Shown here: positions 8,028 to 17,524 of the stretch, piece after piece | Layout: each line of letters starts with the position of its first letter | Numbering within the stretch: the stretch's first letter is position 1 | NCBI GenBank assembly: GCA_017407365.1 | Contig: JAFQWR010000002.1 | Coordinates: 1 to 27,202, forward strand | Origin: Clostridia bacterium | GTDB taxonomy: Bacteria > Bacillota > Clostridia > Christensenellales > HGM11417 | Length of the DNA stretch: 27,202 nucleotides | Direction of reading: 5' to 3' | Program-made: the position numbers and the translations under genes | The notes under the pieces: generated by a model | Told to the model about the DNA's origin: nothing | Database searches by the model: none | What the model saw: only the letters and a program-made list of their open reading frames with translations

Positions 8028-8866
8028 AAAAGAAAAACAGCAGAGCACGTGTGGTTGCCGCTGTGGCAATTGCCGTCGTGCTTTCCCTCATCTTCTGCTT
8101 CCCCCTGGTTTGGATGGTGATGCAATCCTTCCAGACCGACAGTCAGGCAATCTTTGAGCTGCCGCCAAAGCTACCCGAGCGCATGGATTTTTCCTCGTAT
8201 AAGTTCGTTTTTGGCTATTGGAACGTGTTGCAGCTTTATATCAACACTCTCACCATCGTAATCGGCGTTGGCGCACTTACGCTGATGGCTTCCATTCTGG
8301 TTGGTTACGGCTTTGCGCGCATTGAGGCACCCGGCAAAAAGCTGATGTTTTCCATTCTGCTTGCCTCCTCCATGCTCCCTGCGGTGGTAACGCTCATTCC
8401 CTCCTACGCCATCTGGGCAAGGCTGGGGCTTCTGGGTACCTATGTTCCCCTGATTATTCCCTCTATCGGCGGCGGCGCATTCAATATCTTTTTGGTGCGT
8501 ATGTTCATCATGGGCATTCCCCGCTCGCTCGATGAATCGGCAGAGATGGACGGCGCAAGCAGATTAAAAACGCTGCTGCTTGTCATCGTGCCTCAGCTTG
8601 GTCCGGTGCTTGCCACCATCATGCTGTTCACCTTTATCGGTGTATGGGGCGATTACGTTGCTCCCTCTCTGTATTTGTGGGGCTACACAAACAAATACAC
8701 CCTTTCCATTATGCTTGCATCTTCCTTCAAAAGTGAGTTTGGCGTGATGGATTGGCCCAAGGTTATGGCGGGGTGTATGATTGTAAGCTTGCCCGTTATC
8801 GTGGTAATCTTTGCCTTCCAGAACGCCTTTGTGCGCGGCATTGTTACCTCGGGCATCAAGGATTGA
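8024..8866 (+). CDS. ABC sugar transporter permease, MalG/UgpE type
   Basis: This 280-residue protein is the second permease of the CUT1 importer. It begins KKKNSRARVVAAVAIAVV with a first membrane helix, and has six predicted helices in total. The EAA loop is DESAEMDGASRLKTLLLVIV around residues 170-190. The start is the ATG at 8024, which overlaps the stop of the first permease (ATGA) and has GGAGG seven bases upstream; the long in-frame extension upstream lies inside the previous gene and is not real. No ATP-binding subunit is encoded in the window. Known CUT1 systems in Bacillota often share one MsmK/MsmX-type ATPase encoded elsewhere, and that is the likely arrangement here. Confidence 0.92.
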   Translation: MKKKNSRARVVAAVAIAVVLSLIFCFPLVWMVMQSFQTDSQAIFELPPKLPERMDFSSYKFVFGYWNVLQLYINTLTIVIGVGALTLMASILVGYGFARIEAPGKKLMFSILLASSMLPAVVTLIPSYAIWARLGLLGTYVPLIIPSIGGGAFNIFLVRMFIMGIPRSLDESAEMDGASRLKTLLLVIVPQLGPVLATIMLFTFIGVWGDYVAPSLYLWGYTNKYTLSIMLASSFKSEFGVMDWPKVMAGCMIVSLPVIVVIFAFQNAFVRGIVTSGIKD

Positions 8867-8890
8867 TTATCCCGAAAAGGAGGATAAATA

Positions 8891-10669
8891 ATGAAAAGAC
8901 GCATTGTCACAGTATTTGCTTTGCTTGCGGCGCTTGCCCTGCTGCTTTCGTTTGGCAGTGTGGCGTCCGCGGCAGAAAGCACGCGCGTATATCTCGATGT
9001 CAACTTCGAGAATATGACATATCATTCGGTAGAATACACCTTTTTCCATGGCGTAGACGGCTCCTTTCAGCTGGTAGACGGCAAGGACGGCAAGGCACTT
9101 TCCTTCACCGACCTGCTTGGCACCAGCGCGGCTGCCTGCGTGTTTGGCGGCAACACGGAATACACCTTAAGCCTTGAGGTGAAGCCTGCCGCAGGCACGG
9201 AAAGCTTCTCGGTGCTTGTCACCGACCTGCAAAGCAACGTGTACAGCACCGCAGTTGTTACCTTTGGCAACACGGTATCTGTTTCTGAAGAGAACGTTAC
9301 CGCAACGGCAGAGGCTACCTCGCAGGGCTACTACCGTGTTACCGCGGTGTTTACCACGGGCGCACAGCCTGCGCAGATCAAGCTGAAGGCAAGCAGTGCA
9401 ATCATCGACAACATTCTGGTTACCGCGCCCACCGAGGCTTCTACCTACACCTATTCCCCCGTGCAGAGCGACGGCTTTGAGGGCAATGCAAGCACGCTTG
9501 CAACCTCCAATATGCTTTCCAATCCGCAGACGGGCATCTGGAATGCAGACACAACCTTAACCGATGACCCCCGTGTTATTGCGGGCGAAAACAGCCTGAT
9601 GCTCGATATGACCTCTGTAAACACCGAGGCAGACAGATGGCGTACCGCTCTTCGCTTCGACCCCTTAAAGACCAATATGGTCAACGGCTTCTACCGTGTG
9701 CAGTTCGACGTAAGATCGAGAGGCGTTCTCACCTTCCACGCACAGGTAAAAACGCTGGAGGGTGACGTGGTAATCGGTGAATACTACGTTTGCGCGCAGA
9801 CGCTCGCCGATGCAGACACGGGCAACAGCCTGCCCTGCCTTGGCTATGCCACCCGTAAGGGCGATATCGTAACGCTTACCTTAGAGTTTGCGGCGGCAAA
9901 GAAGGTTTACATCGACGTTACCGCACAGCTCGACTACACCGCAGAGGAGCGCTACTACATTGTGGATAACGCAAAAATCTCCGGTCTTGAGCTGGAGCAA
10001 TATCCCTCGTACACCTATAAGGATATGTTCTCTGAGGTGTATACCGACGGAGAGGCCGGTATCTGGACTAAGGGCGACGGCGCCTCCAACTGCTCTGTAA
10101 GCGAAAACGGCGTAGAGGCAACCGTACGTGCAAACGGCAAGGCAATTCTTGCCTCCGGGGAAATGGCTCTTGAAGCAAAGCCCTACAAGCTGTTCATCAA
10201 GATGGGTATGAAAAACATCTTAAACCTCGACATCGTAGTCAAAAAGGACGGAGAAGAGGTTTACCGCTTTGGCTACGACGTACCCGCGCTTTCTATCTCT
10301 CTTTCGTTGCAGAAGATCACCAACGACATCAGCTGCAACCAGAGAACGGGTGTATACACCGTTTCCGGCTGCTTCACCCCCACCGAGGCAGGAAGGTACA
10401 CGGTAGAATATTACGCAACCAAATACAACGAATTTGCAAAAACCACAATCACCTTAAAGTCGTTTGAGATTTTACAGCAATACGATAACGCCTTCGTGGG
10501 TAAGGACGTTCCCGTAGGTGATGCAGAGGAAGCAGAGGATAATGTTACGCTCGGCGGCATTGGCTCCGTTATCAACGGTGGCTCCGCAGGCGGCTGCAAC
10601 GGCAGTGTAGCGGCTGTGGGTGTGCTTGCGCTCGTATGCGTAATGGCAGCTGCCAAAAAGAGAGGTTAA
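8891..10669 (+). CDS. secreted beta-sandwich (CBM-like) protein with a Cys-containing C-terminal anchor
   Basis: This 592-residue protein has a signal peptide (charged MKRR, hydrophobic core, likely cut after ASA at 25-27). The mature part is rich in Thr/Val strands and appears to hold three or four jelly-roll, carbohydrate-binding-like units; one starts near residue 195 with SDGFEGNASTLATSN. I see no catalytic motif. The C-terminus (about 558-592) is tripartite: a Gly/Ser-rich GGSAGGC with C569, then a 20-residue hydrophobic stretch, then KKRG. It resembles the Cys-containing protein-sorting tails known from other groups and is not LPxTG. It sits between the importer and another surface protein, so a role in holding glycan at the cell surface is inferred. 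AAGGAGG precedes the ATG. Confidence 0.72.
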   Translation: MKRRIVTVFALLAALALLLSFGSVASAAESTRVYLDVNFENMTYHSVEYTFFHGVDGSFQLVDGKDGKALSFTDLLGTSAAACVFGGNTEYTLSLEVKPAAGTESFSVLVTDLQSNVYSTAVVTFGNTVSVSEENVTATAEATSQGYYRVTAVFTTGAQPAQIKLKASSAIIDNILVTAPTEASTYTYSPVQSDGFEGNASTLATSNMLSNPQTGIWNADTTLTDDPRVIAGENSLMLDMTSVNTEADRWRTALRFDPLKTNMVNGFYRVQFDVRSRGVLTFHAQVKTLEGDVVIGEYYVCAQTLADADTGNSLPCLGYATRKGDIVTLTLEFAAAKKVYIDVTAQLDYTAEERYYIVDNAKISGLELEQYPSYTYKDMFSEVYTDGEAGIWTKGDGASNCSVSENGVEATVRANGKAILASGEMALEAKPYKLFIKMGMKNILNLDIVVKKDGEEVYRFGYDVPALSISLSLQKITNDISCNQRTGVYTVSGCFTPTEAGRYTVEYYATKYNEFAKTTITLKSFEILQQYDNAFVGKDVPVGDAEEAEDNVTLGGIGSVINGGSAGGCNGSVAAVGVLALVCVMAAAKKRG

Positions 10670-10673
10670 GCGT

Positions 10674-13559
10674 ATGAAAAAGAATATCAGAAAAATCTTA
10701 GCAGGCGTTTTAACGGCAGTCGTTGCGCTTGGCGTTCTGCCCGTAACCGTCGGATGCGGCGATAAAACGGAGCAAGCGGCAATCACCACGGTAGCCCCCG
10801 CAAAGCTTTCGGGTAAGCTCGACAACCCCGGAATGGGCTGGAGCATCACCGAGGACGGCACCTTTATGGGCGTTTTGGATAACGGCGAAACGGGTGACTA
10901 CAACGAAATTGACGCCATCAACTACACCTCCACCTGGGCGCTGATGGAGCCTGAGGAGGGGAAGTACGATTTCACTCTGCTCGATGAAGCCATTGCAAAA
11001 TGGGGCAACAAGCTGGGCAAGGTCATTCACCTGCGTATTTCCACCGACTCCTTCATGCTTCCCTCTACCTACACGGGTGCGCCCTACTGGCTGGCAGAAA
11101 AGTACAACATTCCCACGCAATACTTCCAATACACCTCCGCAAGCCCCGTAAAGCAGGCGGTTGCGTATGACATCACCAACGAAAACTACCTTGCCGCACT
11201 CACGAAATTTTTAACGGCGCTTGCCGAGCACATCAAGGGTGTGGAATGCATTGGCGATATCGACCTCCGCGGCTACGGCTTATGGGGTGAATGGCACACC
11301 GGCTATATGTTCGGAACCACCGACGAAAAGCGTGAGGCTCTCACCGCAATGATCGATCTGTGGGTGGAAACGTTTGCCGAAAACGGCAACCTGCTTGTGC
11401 TTTCCGCAAGCTGGGACCCCAACTACATCGACAACTACGGCGCAGTCAGCGGCAATGCGTATCAGGATTATTACAGCTGGGCGGCGCTTGATTATGCGTA
11501 CACCTTCGAGAATATGACCATTCGCCGTGACGGCGCAGGCGGCGCTCTGTTAGAGCAGGATAAGCGCCTGATGGCAGAGGCTTTCCATTCCGGTAAGGAG
11601 GCTTATCTGCACGCAGAGTTCAATGCGGGCGCAGAAAGCTACACCGATACCTCCTCCATCAACTCTATGACGGCTGTCAACGATATGCTGTATAACACCC
11701 GTACCAACTATTCCACCATTCTCGGTTGGACGGCAAGAACGCTCAATATGCTCATCGAAGAGGGCAGAACGGGCTGGCTGGACCGTGGCTTCGAAAAGAT
11801 CGGCTACCGCCTGGCGGTGGATCTTGCCGAATACCCCTCCACGGTATCTGCGGGCGCCTCGTTTGACCTGTTCAGCCGTTGGTCCAACTCGGGCGTAGGC
11901 AGATTCCCCTACGACTACGGCATGACGGTTTATCTGTTAGACGAATCGGGCAAGGTTGCCTACGAGCAGACCTTTGACGATTTCGTTGCCAGAAAGTTCA
12001 TCTTAGGCGACGTAAACGATCACTACGCTACGGTGAAGCTTCCCGCTGCTCTTTCGGGCAAGTACACCTTAGCGGTTGCCCTCACCGACGAGGTCGGCAC
12101 TCCTGCCATCGAGCTTGGCATGAGCGGTCAGATTGATAAAACCCGTATGTATGCGCTTGGCTCCATCAACGTAAAGGGCAAGGGCGAGGATACGGCGTTA
12201 GACGTTGTAAAAACGGACTATAAGGGCTTGCAGGCATACGAATTTGAGGCAAACACCTCCTATGCGGTAACCTTCCGCTATAAGCCCGAGATCAGCATTT
12301 CCGATTACGTGCTGGGCAGCACCTCCTCGTTTGTATTCCGTGTGGCAAACGGCAGCAACGTGCTGGTAAACGAGCGCTGGAAGGACGTTTCCACCCGTGA
12401 GGGCACCAAAACGGTGGTATTCACCACGGGCAATGAGGGCGGCTGTAAGGCAAGCATTCTTTCGGATCATTTCGGCAACATCGAAATCGGTGATTGCTTC
12501 ATCAAGAAGCAGACGCTTGTTATGGCAGAAAGCTTCAGCAAAAAAACCAACCTTACCGACTTTACCGCAAGCTTCACCACCTCCGCTTCGCAGAATTCCA
12601 AGGTTTTAACTGCGGCAGATAAGGATAGCGGCACGCTGATCTCCGGCGATGCAAGCGTTCGTCTGTGGAACAGAGGCGGCGGCTTCAACTACGGCTTATA
12701 TCAGAACAACACCAAATTCACACTGGACGCCAACTCCGTATACACGGTAAACTTCCTGCAATCCTGCACCAGCGTTTCCATGGGCTCGTATTTCCTGGTA
12801 GGTCTTTACTACGCAGACACCAACGAATATAAGGTTGTGGGCGAATGGTACGACCCCGACGAAAACGGCATCACCCAAAAAACCTACACCTTTGCCACCG
12901 ACGGACGTGGCGGTCAGCTGGTATTCGGTATGTTCAACGCAGGCGAATACGTGGTAGACGATATCTCTCTTGTCAAGCACGAGGGTGCGGCAATTTCCGA
13001 AGAGGAGGAGGGCTATTTCCCCCGCAACGAGGTTCCCGTATTCAATTTCGGCATCGGCAAGACAGAGGACTTTGAAAGCGGCGCGCTTTCTGCAACCGGC
13101 TTCGACCTCGGTACCTTCAATATGTTCCGTATGACGAAGGACCCCGAGCTGGTGATAAGCGGCGACTATTCCGCACTCATTCAGGTAGAGCCTGCCAATT
13201 ACGAAAGCTTATACTTCGAGCTGATGTGGTCGCAGGCAAAATACTATAAGTTTGAGGCAAACACCACCTATCAGATTTCGATGAAGTTCAAGGACGTCTA
13301 CCGTCCCGACTCCGCGAAGGCGTATATGATCTTCCGCGACCGCAACCATCCCGGCGACGACCGCTACAACATCTATGCGTACTTCACGGGCGGTAATGCC
13401 GCCGAAAACCACGGCAACGTTGTGGTGAAGGATTACGGCTCCTATAAGGAATTCGTCTGGACGGTAACCCTGAAAGACAGCAGCAACTACGAATTCGGTA
13501 TCTGCTACTACAACGACCAGATCGTTGTCATCGACGATATTCTGGTAACCAAGGCTTAA
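10674..13559 (+). CDS. large secreted lipoprotein: DUF4874/DUF4832-like TIM-barrel plus CBM-like domains
   Basis: This 961-residue protein starts with a lipoprotein-type signal (KKNIRKILAGVLTAVVALG, then VTVGC with C28 as the likely lipidated residue; the -3 position is Thr rather than Leu, so the lipobox is weak). Residues about 45-380 look like a TIM barrel of the glycosidase-like DUF4874/DUF4832 type: NPGMGW near the start, and YGLWGEWHTGY with E206 at a strand end. LHAEFN offers a second possible acid. A beta domain with W-S-N-S-G follows at about 380-500, and then at least three beta-sandwich units that repeat a FEANT-x-Y motif. It starts only four bases after the previous stop. Inferred role: surface glycoside hydrolase or glycan-binding protein; activity unproven. 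Confidence 0.68.
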   Translation: MKKNIRKILAGVLTAVVALGVLPVTVGCGDKTEQAAITTVAPAKLSGKLDNPGMGWSITEDGTFMGVLDNGETGDYNEIDAINYTSTWALMEPEEGKYDFTLLDEAIAKWGNKLGKVIHLRISTDSFMLPSTYTGAPYWLAEKYNIPTQYFQYTSASPVKQAVAYDITNENYLAALTKFLTALAEHIKGVECIGDIDLRGYGLWGEWHTGYMFGTTDEKREALTAMIDLWVETFAENGNLLVLSASWDPNYIDNYGAVSGNAYQDYYSWAALDYAYTFENMTIRRDGAGGALLEQDKRLMAEAFHSGKEAYLHAEFNAGAESYTDTSSINSMTAVNDMLYNTRTNYSTILGWTARTLNMLIEEGRTGWLDRGFEKIGYRLAVDLAEYPSTVSAGASFDLFSRWSNSGVGRFPYDYGMTVYLLDESGKVAYEQTFDDFVARKFILGDVNDHYATVKLPAALSGKYTLAVALTDEVGTPAIELGMSGQIDKTRMYALGSINVKGKGEDTALDVVKTDYKGLQAYEFEANTSYAVTFRYKPEISISDYVLGSTSSFVFRVANGSNVLVNERWKDVSTREGTKTVVFTTGNEGGCKASILSDHFGNIEIGDCFIKKQTLVMAESFSKKTNLTDFTASFTTSASQNSKVLTAADKDSGTLISGDASVRLWNRGGGFNYGLYQNNTKFTLDANSVYTVNFLQSCTSVSMGSYFLVGLYYADTNEYKVVGEWYDPDENGITQKTYTFATDGRGGQLVFGMFNAGEYVVDDISLVKHEGAAISEEEEGYFPRNEVPVFNFGIGKTEDFESGALSATGFDLGTFNMFRMTKDPELVISGDYSALIQVEPANYESLYFELMWSQAKYYKFEANTTYQISMKFKDVYRPDSAKAYMIFRDRNHPGDDRYNIYAYFTGGNAAENHGNVVVKDYGSYKEFVWTVTLKDSSNYEFGICYYNDQIVVIDDILVTKA

Positions 13560-13569
13560 AAAAGAAAAG

Positions 13570-13598
13570 GGGAGGAGGGGCGCATTTTCTCTCCTCCC
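13570..13598 (+). other. intercistronic hairpin
   Basis: GGGAGGAG (13570-13577) pairs with CTCCTCCC (13591-13598) around a 13-base loop just after the stop of the 961-residue protein. There is no T-run, so it is not a standard terminator. It could protect the 3' end of the upstream mRNA segment or weaken read-through into the next gene. Confidence 0.5.
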
Positions 13599-13628
13599 AC
13601 CGTGCTTTCCGTTTACTCAGTAATCTGT

Positions 13629-13649
13629 CTTCGCCGTAATGTGGCGGAG
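13629..13649 (+). other. 5' leader hairpin before the anchored surface protein
   Basis: CTTCGCC (13629-13635) pairs with GGCGGAG (13643-13649), with one G-T pair, around a 7-base loop. It lies 13 bases before the AAGGAG ribosome binding site of the 1229-residue protein and may set mRNA stability or translation. I see no convincing promoter in this 115-base gap. Confidence 0.4.
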
Positions 13650-13674
13650 TAAAATAAAAAAAAGGAGAAAACAG

Positions 13675-16600
13675 ATGAAAACAAAAACACTTGCTCTTTT
13701 AGTTGCTCTTCTGCTTGTGGCCACCGGCTTATGCTTCATGCCCAACACAAGAGCTGCAAAGGCAGAGGCTTCTCTTGCTGAGGGCGAAACGCTCATCCAG
13801 TACATCGAGAGCAAAACGGTGTCCGGCGAAAGCAACACGCTTGATACCGGCGTTAAATTCCCTGCCGATACCTCCGTTAAGGTGAAATTCACCTTCGTGC
13901 CCGAGGCGAGCGTTACGCGCGTGCTATTAATTGCCAAAAACTTTGCAATGGGCACCGCTATCCACGATAAGTCGCAGGGCTTCGTTTGGGTAGACATCAA
14001 CGGCGCAGATTGGTCTTACCGCTGTGACGAGGGTATGAGCGCAACCGTCACCAAGGGTGAAGACGGCGTTTATACCGTAAATGCGGCGTTTACCACCAAT
14101 GCAACCTCAGTGGATTCCGTTTACTACCACATCTACTCGGATAACGGCGCAACCGTATTCAGCAACATCACCTCCTACTACGTTCAGCCTGTTGAGGTAA
14201 AAGAGGTTGACGTGCCCATGGGCGACAAGCTGATTCAGTACGTTGCATCCTACGAGGTTGCTTCCACCAACTCCAACCTCATCGACACCGCTGTTCCCTA
14301 TCCCGCAAACAGCAAAATCAATCTTGGCTACACCTTTACCGCTGATGCAAACGTGACGCGCTTCCTGATGATTGCAAAAACGTTCGCACCCGGAAAAGAC
14401 GGCCACGACGGCGGTCTGGGCTTTGTATGGGTAGATATCAGCGGCGATACCTGGTCTGCTCGCTGTGACGAGGGCATGACTGCCACCGTTACCAAGGAAG
14501 AAGGCATCTATACCGTGAGCGCATACTTCACCACCAAGCAGAACGTAGACACCGTTTACTACAATATCTATTCCGATAACGGCACCTCCGTGGTTTCTGA
14601 CCTCGTTGCAAGCTATACGCCCGCAGAGACGGTTGTAATCCGCACGAGCGAAGCGGTTAAGGCTACCGCAGGCGATCAGAACTGGCTGGATACCTCCGTT
14701 GCTTACGCAGAGGGCAGCACGGTAAACGTTCGCTTCACGATGACTCCCGCTCCCGAAATGACCAGCATCTGGCTGATGTATACCGTATTCAATATGGGTC
14801 AGCCCAATCACGACAGCATTTTCGGCTACGTGGTTATTTCTCAGAATGCAGGCGTTGTATCCACCCGTAACGGTGAGGGCACCTGCTCTGTAATCACCTG
14901 CACCAAGATGGGCGGCAGCTACTACGTAGAGCTTGCTCTTATCTTACCCGAGGGCGTTCCTCACCTCTACTTAAAGTATCGCTCTGAGGGCGCAGATACC
15001 GCACTGAACAACTATTCCGAAAGCTATATCCCCGCCGTACAGGAGGAAGAGGGTATGACGGCAGCAGAGCTTGCAGCCGCCGCACAGAAGCTTGAGAATC
15101 AGGATCTTACCGTATACTCCGCAGAAAGCGCAAACGCTTTGCAGGCAAAGATCAATGCCGCTAAGAGCCTGGCAGAGGCAAACGCCTCCTCCGCAGAGGA
15201 ATACGAGGCAGCTTATGCAGAAATGCAGCAGGCTGTTAAGGCGCTTTGCTACAACGATGAGGCAAGCACGCTTCTGCACGAAACGCCCAGCCTTACCGTA
15301 AACAGCAATGCGGCAAACACCTACAACGGTGCGGCTACCTACTACGGTGGCGTTACCGTAACCGCAATCATGAACGTTGCACTGGCAGATGACGTAAACA
15401 CCTTTACCGTTATCTCCCGCAGATTCGCTATGGGCTCCGCCCTGCACGACACCTCCACCGGCTACGTACGCGCAACCCGCGGCGAAGACGGCGAGTTCAG
15501 CTGGAATGTGGGCGAGGGTGCTGTTATTGTTGCCGTAACGGGCGCAAACGGCGCATACACGCTGGTATTCCAATACGTAACCGACACCTCCGAGGAGGTA
15601 AACAATGCGTATATTCTGGTAGAAACGGCAGGCGGTCTTGGCACCATCACCAATATCAGACAGTACGTTAAAACGGCTGATATCCCCGCAGAAACCGTTT
15701 ACGAAACCTATTTTGCCACCGATTTTGACGCAGACACGCAGGAATCGTTGAATTATCTGTTCAGCGGCTTCACCCTCATCAATGAGGACGAGGGCGCAAT
15801 GAGCGGCAACGCAGTGATGCTCAACAACGCAAACGCAAACCTGCAGCCCTATTTCCTCATTCCCGCAACCACCTTACGTGTATCCTTCGACCTCCGTCTG
15901 GGCAGCACCGTATCTGAGTTCGTTGCCATCGGCAGAAACTTCGCTCCCGGCTCCTCCATTCACGACGGCTCTCAGGGCTTTATCCGTATGCGTATGTCGG
16001 GCGGAAACGTAACCGCTTATGAGGCAGGCGAGGGTGCAAGCTACGTAACCAAGGAGTGCGACGAGGACGGTATCTACCACATCTCCTATCAGTTCCGTGC
16101 TTCCTCCAGCGAGGACCTTGTTGCAACCTACGTATTCTTCGGCGTATCCGGCGGCGCTTGCATCATCGATAACTTTGCCATCTCCATCCCCGAGACGGAG
16201 GCAGAGGAAATCGAGGGCGCACAGATGGAAAGCAAGTTCTATGCAGGCGAGCAGATTGCCGTTGCATACGAAAACGAGGTAATGGAATTCACCTTTGCAG
16301 GTGAGGTATTAAACGCAACCGAGGCTAAGCTGTTTGGCTCCTCCTATCTGTATCCCGCAGGCAGCTACACCGTGCAGATCACCGCTAAGGAAAGCGGCAT
16401 TGCACGTATGCTCGTTTCGGTAAAGAACGCAGAGGGCGAGCGCTTTGCGGCAGGCTACGTGCTTCCCAAGGTGGGCGCAGTGATCACGCAGGACGGCGAT
16501 AACGTTGCTACCGCTACCATGAACGGCGATTGGATGACCTTAACCTTGACTTTCACGGCAGAGGACGCATGGTTCTTCGAGGTATTCGGCTATCAGGATA

Positions 16601-17364
16601 ACTTCGGCAGAATCGAGGGCAACGAGGCAAGCATTCAGGTTAGCGCAGTAAACGTATACTCCACCGTAAGCGCACAGGCTGTTGCTCTGATGAAGGCTGT
16701 TTACGAGGCAAAGAACGTAGAGGGCAACTACACCGCCGCATCCAGAGAAAACCTGCAGGCGGCAATCAAGGTGGCAGAGGCTGCTCTTGCAGACGAAGAG
16801 GCAGACTTCGCCAAGGCAATTGCCGATTTACAGGCGGCAAAGGATGCTCTCGTGCTTGCTACCGACCTCACGGCTCTGAATGCCGCTATCGCAGAGGCAG
16901 AGGCTCTGAACGAAAACGAATATTACAGCGGCCCCTGGGATGCTCTTAGCGAGGCTGTTGCCGCTGCTAAGCTGTTAGACGAGGCTTGCGGCGACGAGGC
17001 AGCAGCAGCTGCTGTGGAAGCAATCGAAGAGGCAATCGCTGCTCTTGTTAAGATACCCTCCGCAGAGGTTGCAGATGCATTAGAGGCAGTTATCGCAGAG
17101 GCACAGGCGGTGGATGCTACCCTCTACACCGAGGAAAGCTATGCCGTTGTTACCGAAAAGCTGGCAGAGGCAGAGGCTCTCTTGCAGGCGGCAATGCCCA
17201 CCGAAGAGCTTATGCAGGCGGCTACCGCGGCACTCCGTGCGGCAATCGACGCATTAGAGGAGCCCGCAGGCCCCAGCCTCGTATGTGCAGGCAGTGTAAG
17301 CCTTGGCAGTGTGCTTGCGGCTCTTGCCATGAGCATCGCCTTCGCTTTAAGAAAGCGCAGCTGA
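13675..17364 (+). CDS. giant anchored surface protein with five HD-signature modules and helical (FIVAR-like) repeats
   Basis: This 1229-residue protein has a signal peptide (KTKTLALLVALLLVATG, likely cut near TRA-AKA at about 25-30). Five beta-sandwich modules each carry the signature F-x-[MP]-G-x3-HD-x3-G-[FY], with histidines at H97, H244, H379, H591 and H763. The first two modules are close duplicates. A helical unit rich in Ala and Glu sits at about 460-530. A further beta domain fills about 845-985, and three more helical repeats similar to FIVAR surface-protein repeats fill about 990-1195. The C-terminus is a Cys anchor: LVC with C1204, a hydrophobic span and RKRS. I chose the ATG at 13675 (AAGGAG upstream) over one 12 codons earlier. 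Inferred role: cell-surface glycan binding and display. No enzyme motif is seen. Confidence 0.72.
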   Translation: MKTKTLALLVALLLVATGLCFMPNTRAAKAEASLAEGETLIQYIESKTVSGESNTLDTGVKFPADTSVKVKFTFVPEASVTRVLLIAKNFAMGTAIHDKSQGFVWVDINGADWSYRCDEGMSATVTKGEDGVYTVNAAFTTNATSVDSVYYHIYSDNGATVFSNITSYYVQPVEVKEVDVPMGDKLIQYVASYEVASTNSNLIDTAVPYPANSKINLGYTFTADANVTRFLMIAKTFAPGKDGHDGGLGFVWVDISGDTWSARCDEGMTATVTKEEGIYTVSAYFTTKQNVDTVYYNIYSDNGTSVVSDLVASYTPAETVVIRTSEAVKATAGDQNWLDTSVAYAEGSTVNVRFTMTPAPEMTSIWLMYTVFNMGQPNHDSIFGYVVISQNAGVVSTRNGEGTCSVITCTKMGGSYYVELALILPEGVPHLYLKYRSEGADTALNNYSESYIPAVQEEEGMTAAELAAAAQKLENQDLTVYSAESANALQAKINAAKSLAEANASSAEEYEAAYAEMQQAVKALCYNDEASTLLHETPSLTVNSNAANTYNGAATYYGGVTVTAIMNVALADDVNTFTVISRRFAMGSALHDTSTGYVRATRGEDGEFSWNVGEGAVIVAVTGANGAYTLVFQYVTDTSEEVNNAYILVETAGGLGTITNIRQYVKTADIPAETVYETYFATDFDADTQESLNYLFSGFTLINEDEGAMSGNAVMLNNANANLQPYFLIPATTLRVSFDLRLGSTVSEFVAIGRNFAPGSSIHDGSQGFIRMRMSGGNVTAYEAGEGASYVTKECDEDGIYHISYQFRASSSEDLVATYVFFGVSGGACIIDNFAISIPETEAEEIEGAQMESKFYAGEQIAVAYENEVMEFTFAGEVLNATEAKLFGSSYLYPAGSYTVQITAKESGIARMLVSVKNAEGERFAAGYVLPKVGAVITQDGDNVATATMNGDWMTLTLTFTAEDAWFFEVFGYQDNFGRIEGNEASIQVSAVNVYSTVSAQAVALMKAVYEAKNVEGNYTAASRENLQAAIKVAEAALADEEADFAKAIADLQAAKDALVLATDLTALNAAIAEAEALNENEYYSGPWDALSEAVAAAKLLDEACGDEAAAAAVEAIEEAIAALVKIPSAEVADALEAVIAEAQAVDATLYTEESYAVVTEKLAEAEALLQAAMPTEELMQAATAALRAAIDALEEPAGPSLVCAGSVSLGSVLAALAMSIAFALRKRS

Positions 17365-17396
17365 TTGCTCAGATTTGCATTACGCCCCAAAAGGGC

Positions 17397-17424
17397 TTGA
17401 CATCCTGTGTAAAAATGGTATAAT
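17397..17424 (+). promoter_or_regulatory. promoter of the GH78-like gene
   Basis: TTGACA (17397-17402) and TATAAT (17419-17424), with a 16-base spacer, form a near-consensus sigma-A promoter. Transcription should start near 17431, giving a leader of about 90 bases before the ATG at 17521. Confidence 0.85.
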
Positions 17425-17481
17425 ATACTTACTTGCCAGGATAAATTCGCGGCAGAAAAAGCCGTAAAAAAACAAGGAGAA

Positions 17482-17520
17482 AAGGGTGAATGGCAAACAG
17501 TTATTCACCCTTGCTTTTTT
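17482..17520 (+). terminator. terminator hairpin in the leader of the GH78-like gene (possible attenuator)
   Basis: AAGGGTGAAT (17482-17491) pairs perfectly with ATTCACCCTT (17503-17512) around an 11-base loop, followed by GC and six T residues (17515-17520). The T-run touches the ATG of the GH78-like gene at 17521. The structure lies downstream of that gene's own promoter, so it can stop transcription from it unless the hairpin is disturbed. It might also end read-through from the upstream operon. Confidence 0.72.
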
Positions 17521-17524
17521 ATGA
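17486..17524 (+). CDS. possible 12-codon leader peptide
   Basis: AAGGAG at 17474-17479 is followed after six bases by a GTG codon at 17486. It opens a 12-codon frame (read as M-N-G-K-Q-L-F-T-L-A-F-L) that ends in TGA at 17522-17524, overlapping the ATG of the GH78-like gene as ATGA. The GTG and most codons lie inside the terminator hairpin, so a translating ribosome would prevent the hairpin from forming. A second reading of the same ribosome binding site is the ATG at 17490, which gives a 24-codon frame overlapping the enzyme gene. Translation is not proven; the case rests on spacing and overlap. Confidence 0.35.
   Translation: MNGKQLFTLAFL

Noticed and set aside
10600..10669. LPxTG sortase signal at the end of the 592-residue protein
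   Set aside because: No LPxTG or similar motif is present. A Cys-containing tail is seen instead.
17365..17400. Terminator after the 1229-residue protein (GCCC-CAAAA-GGGC)
   Set aside because: The stem is only 4 bp, has no T-run and overlaps the next promoter.
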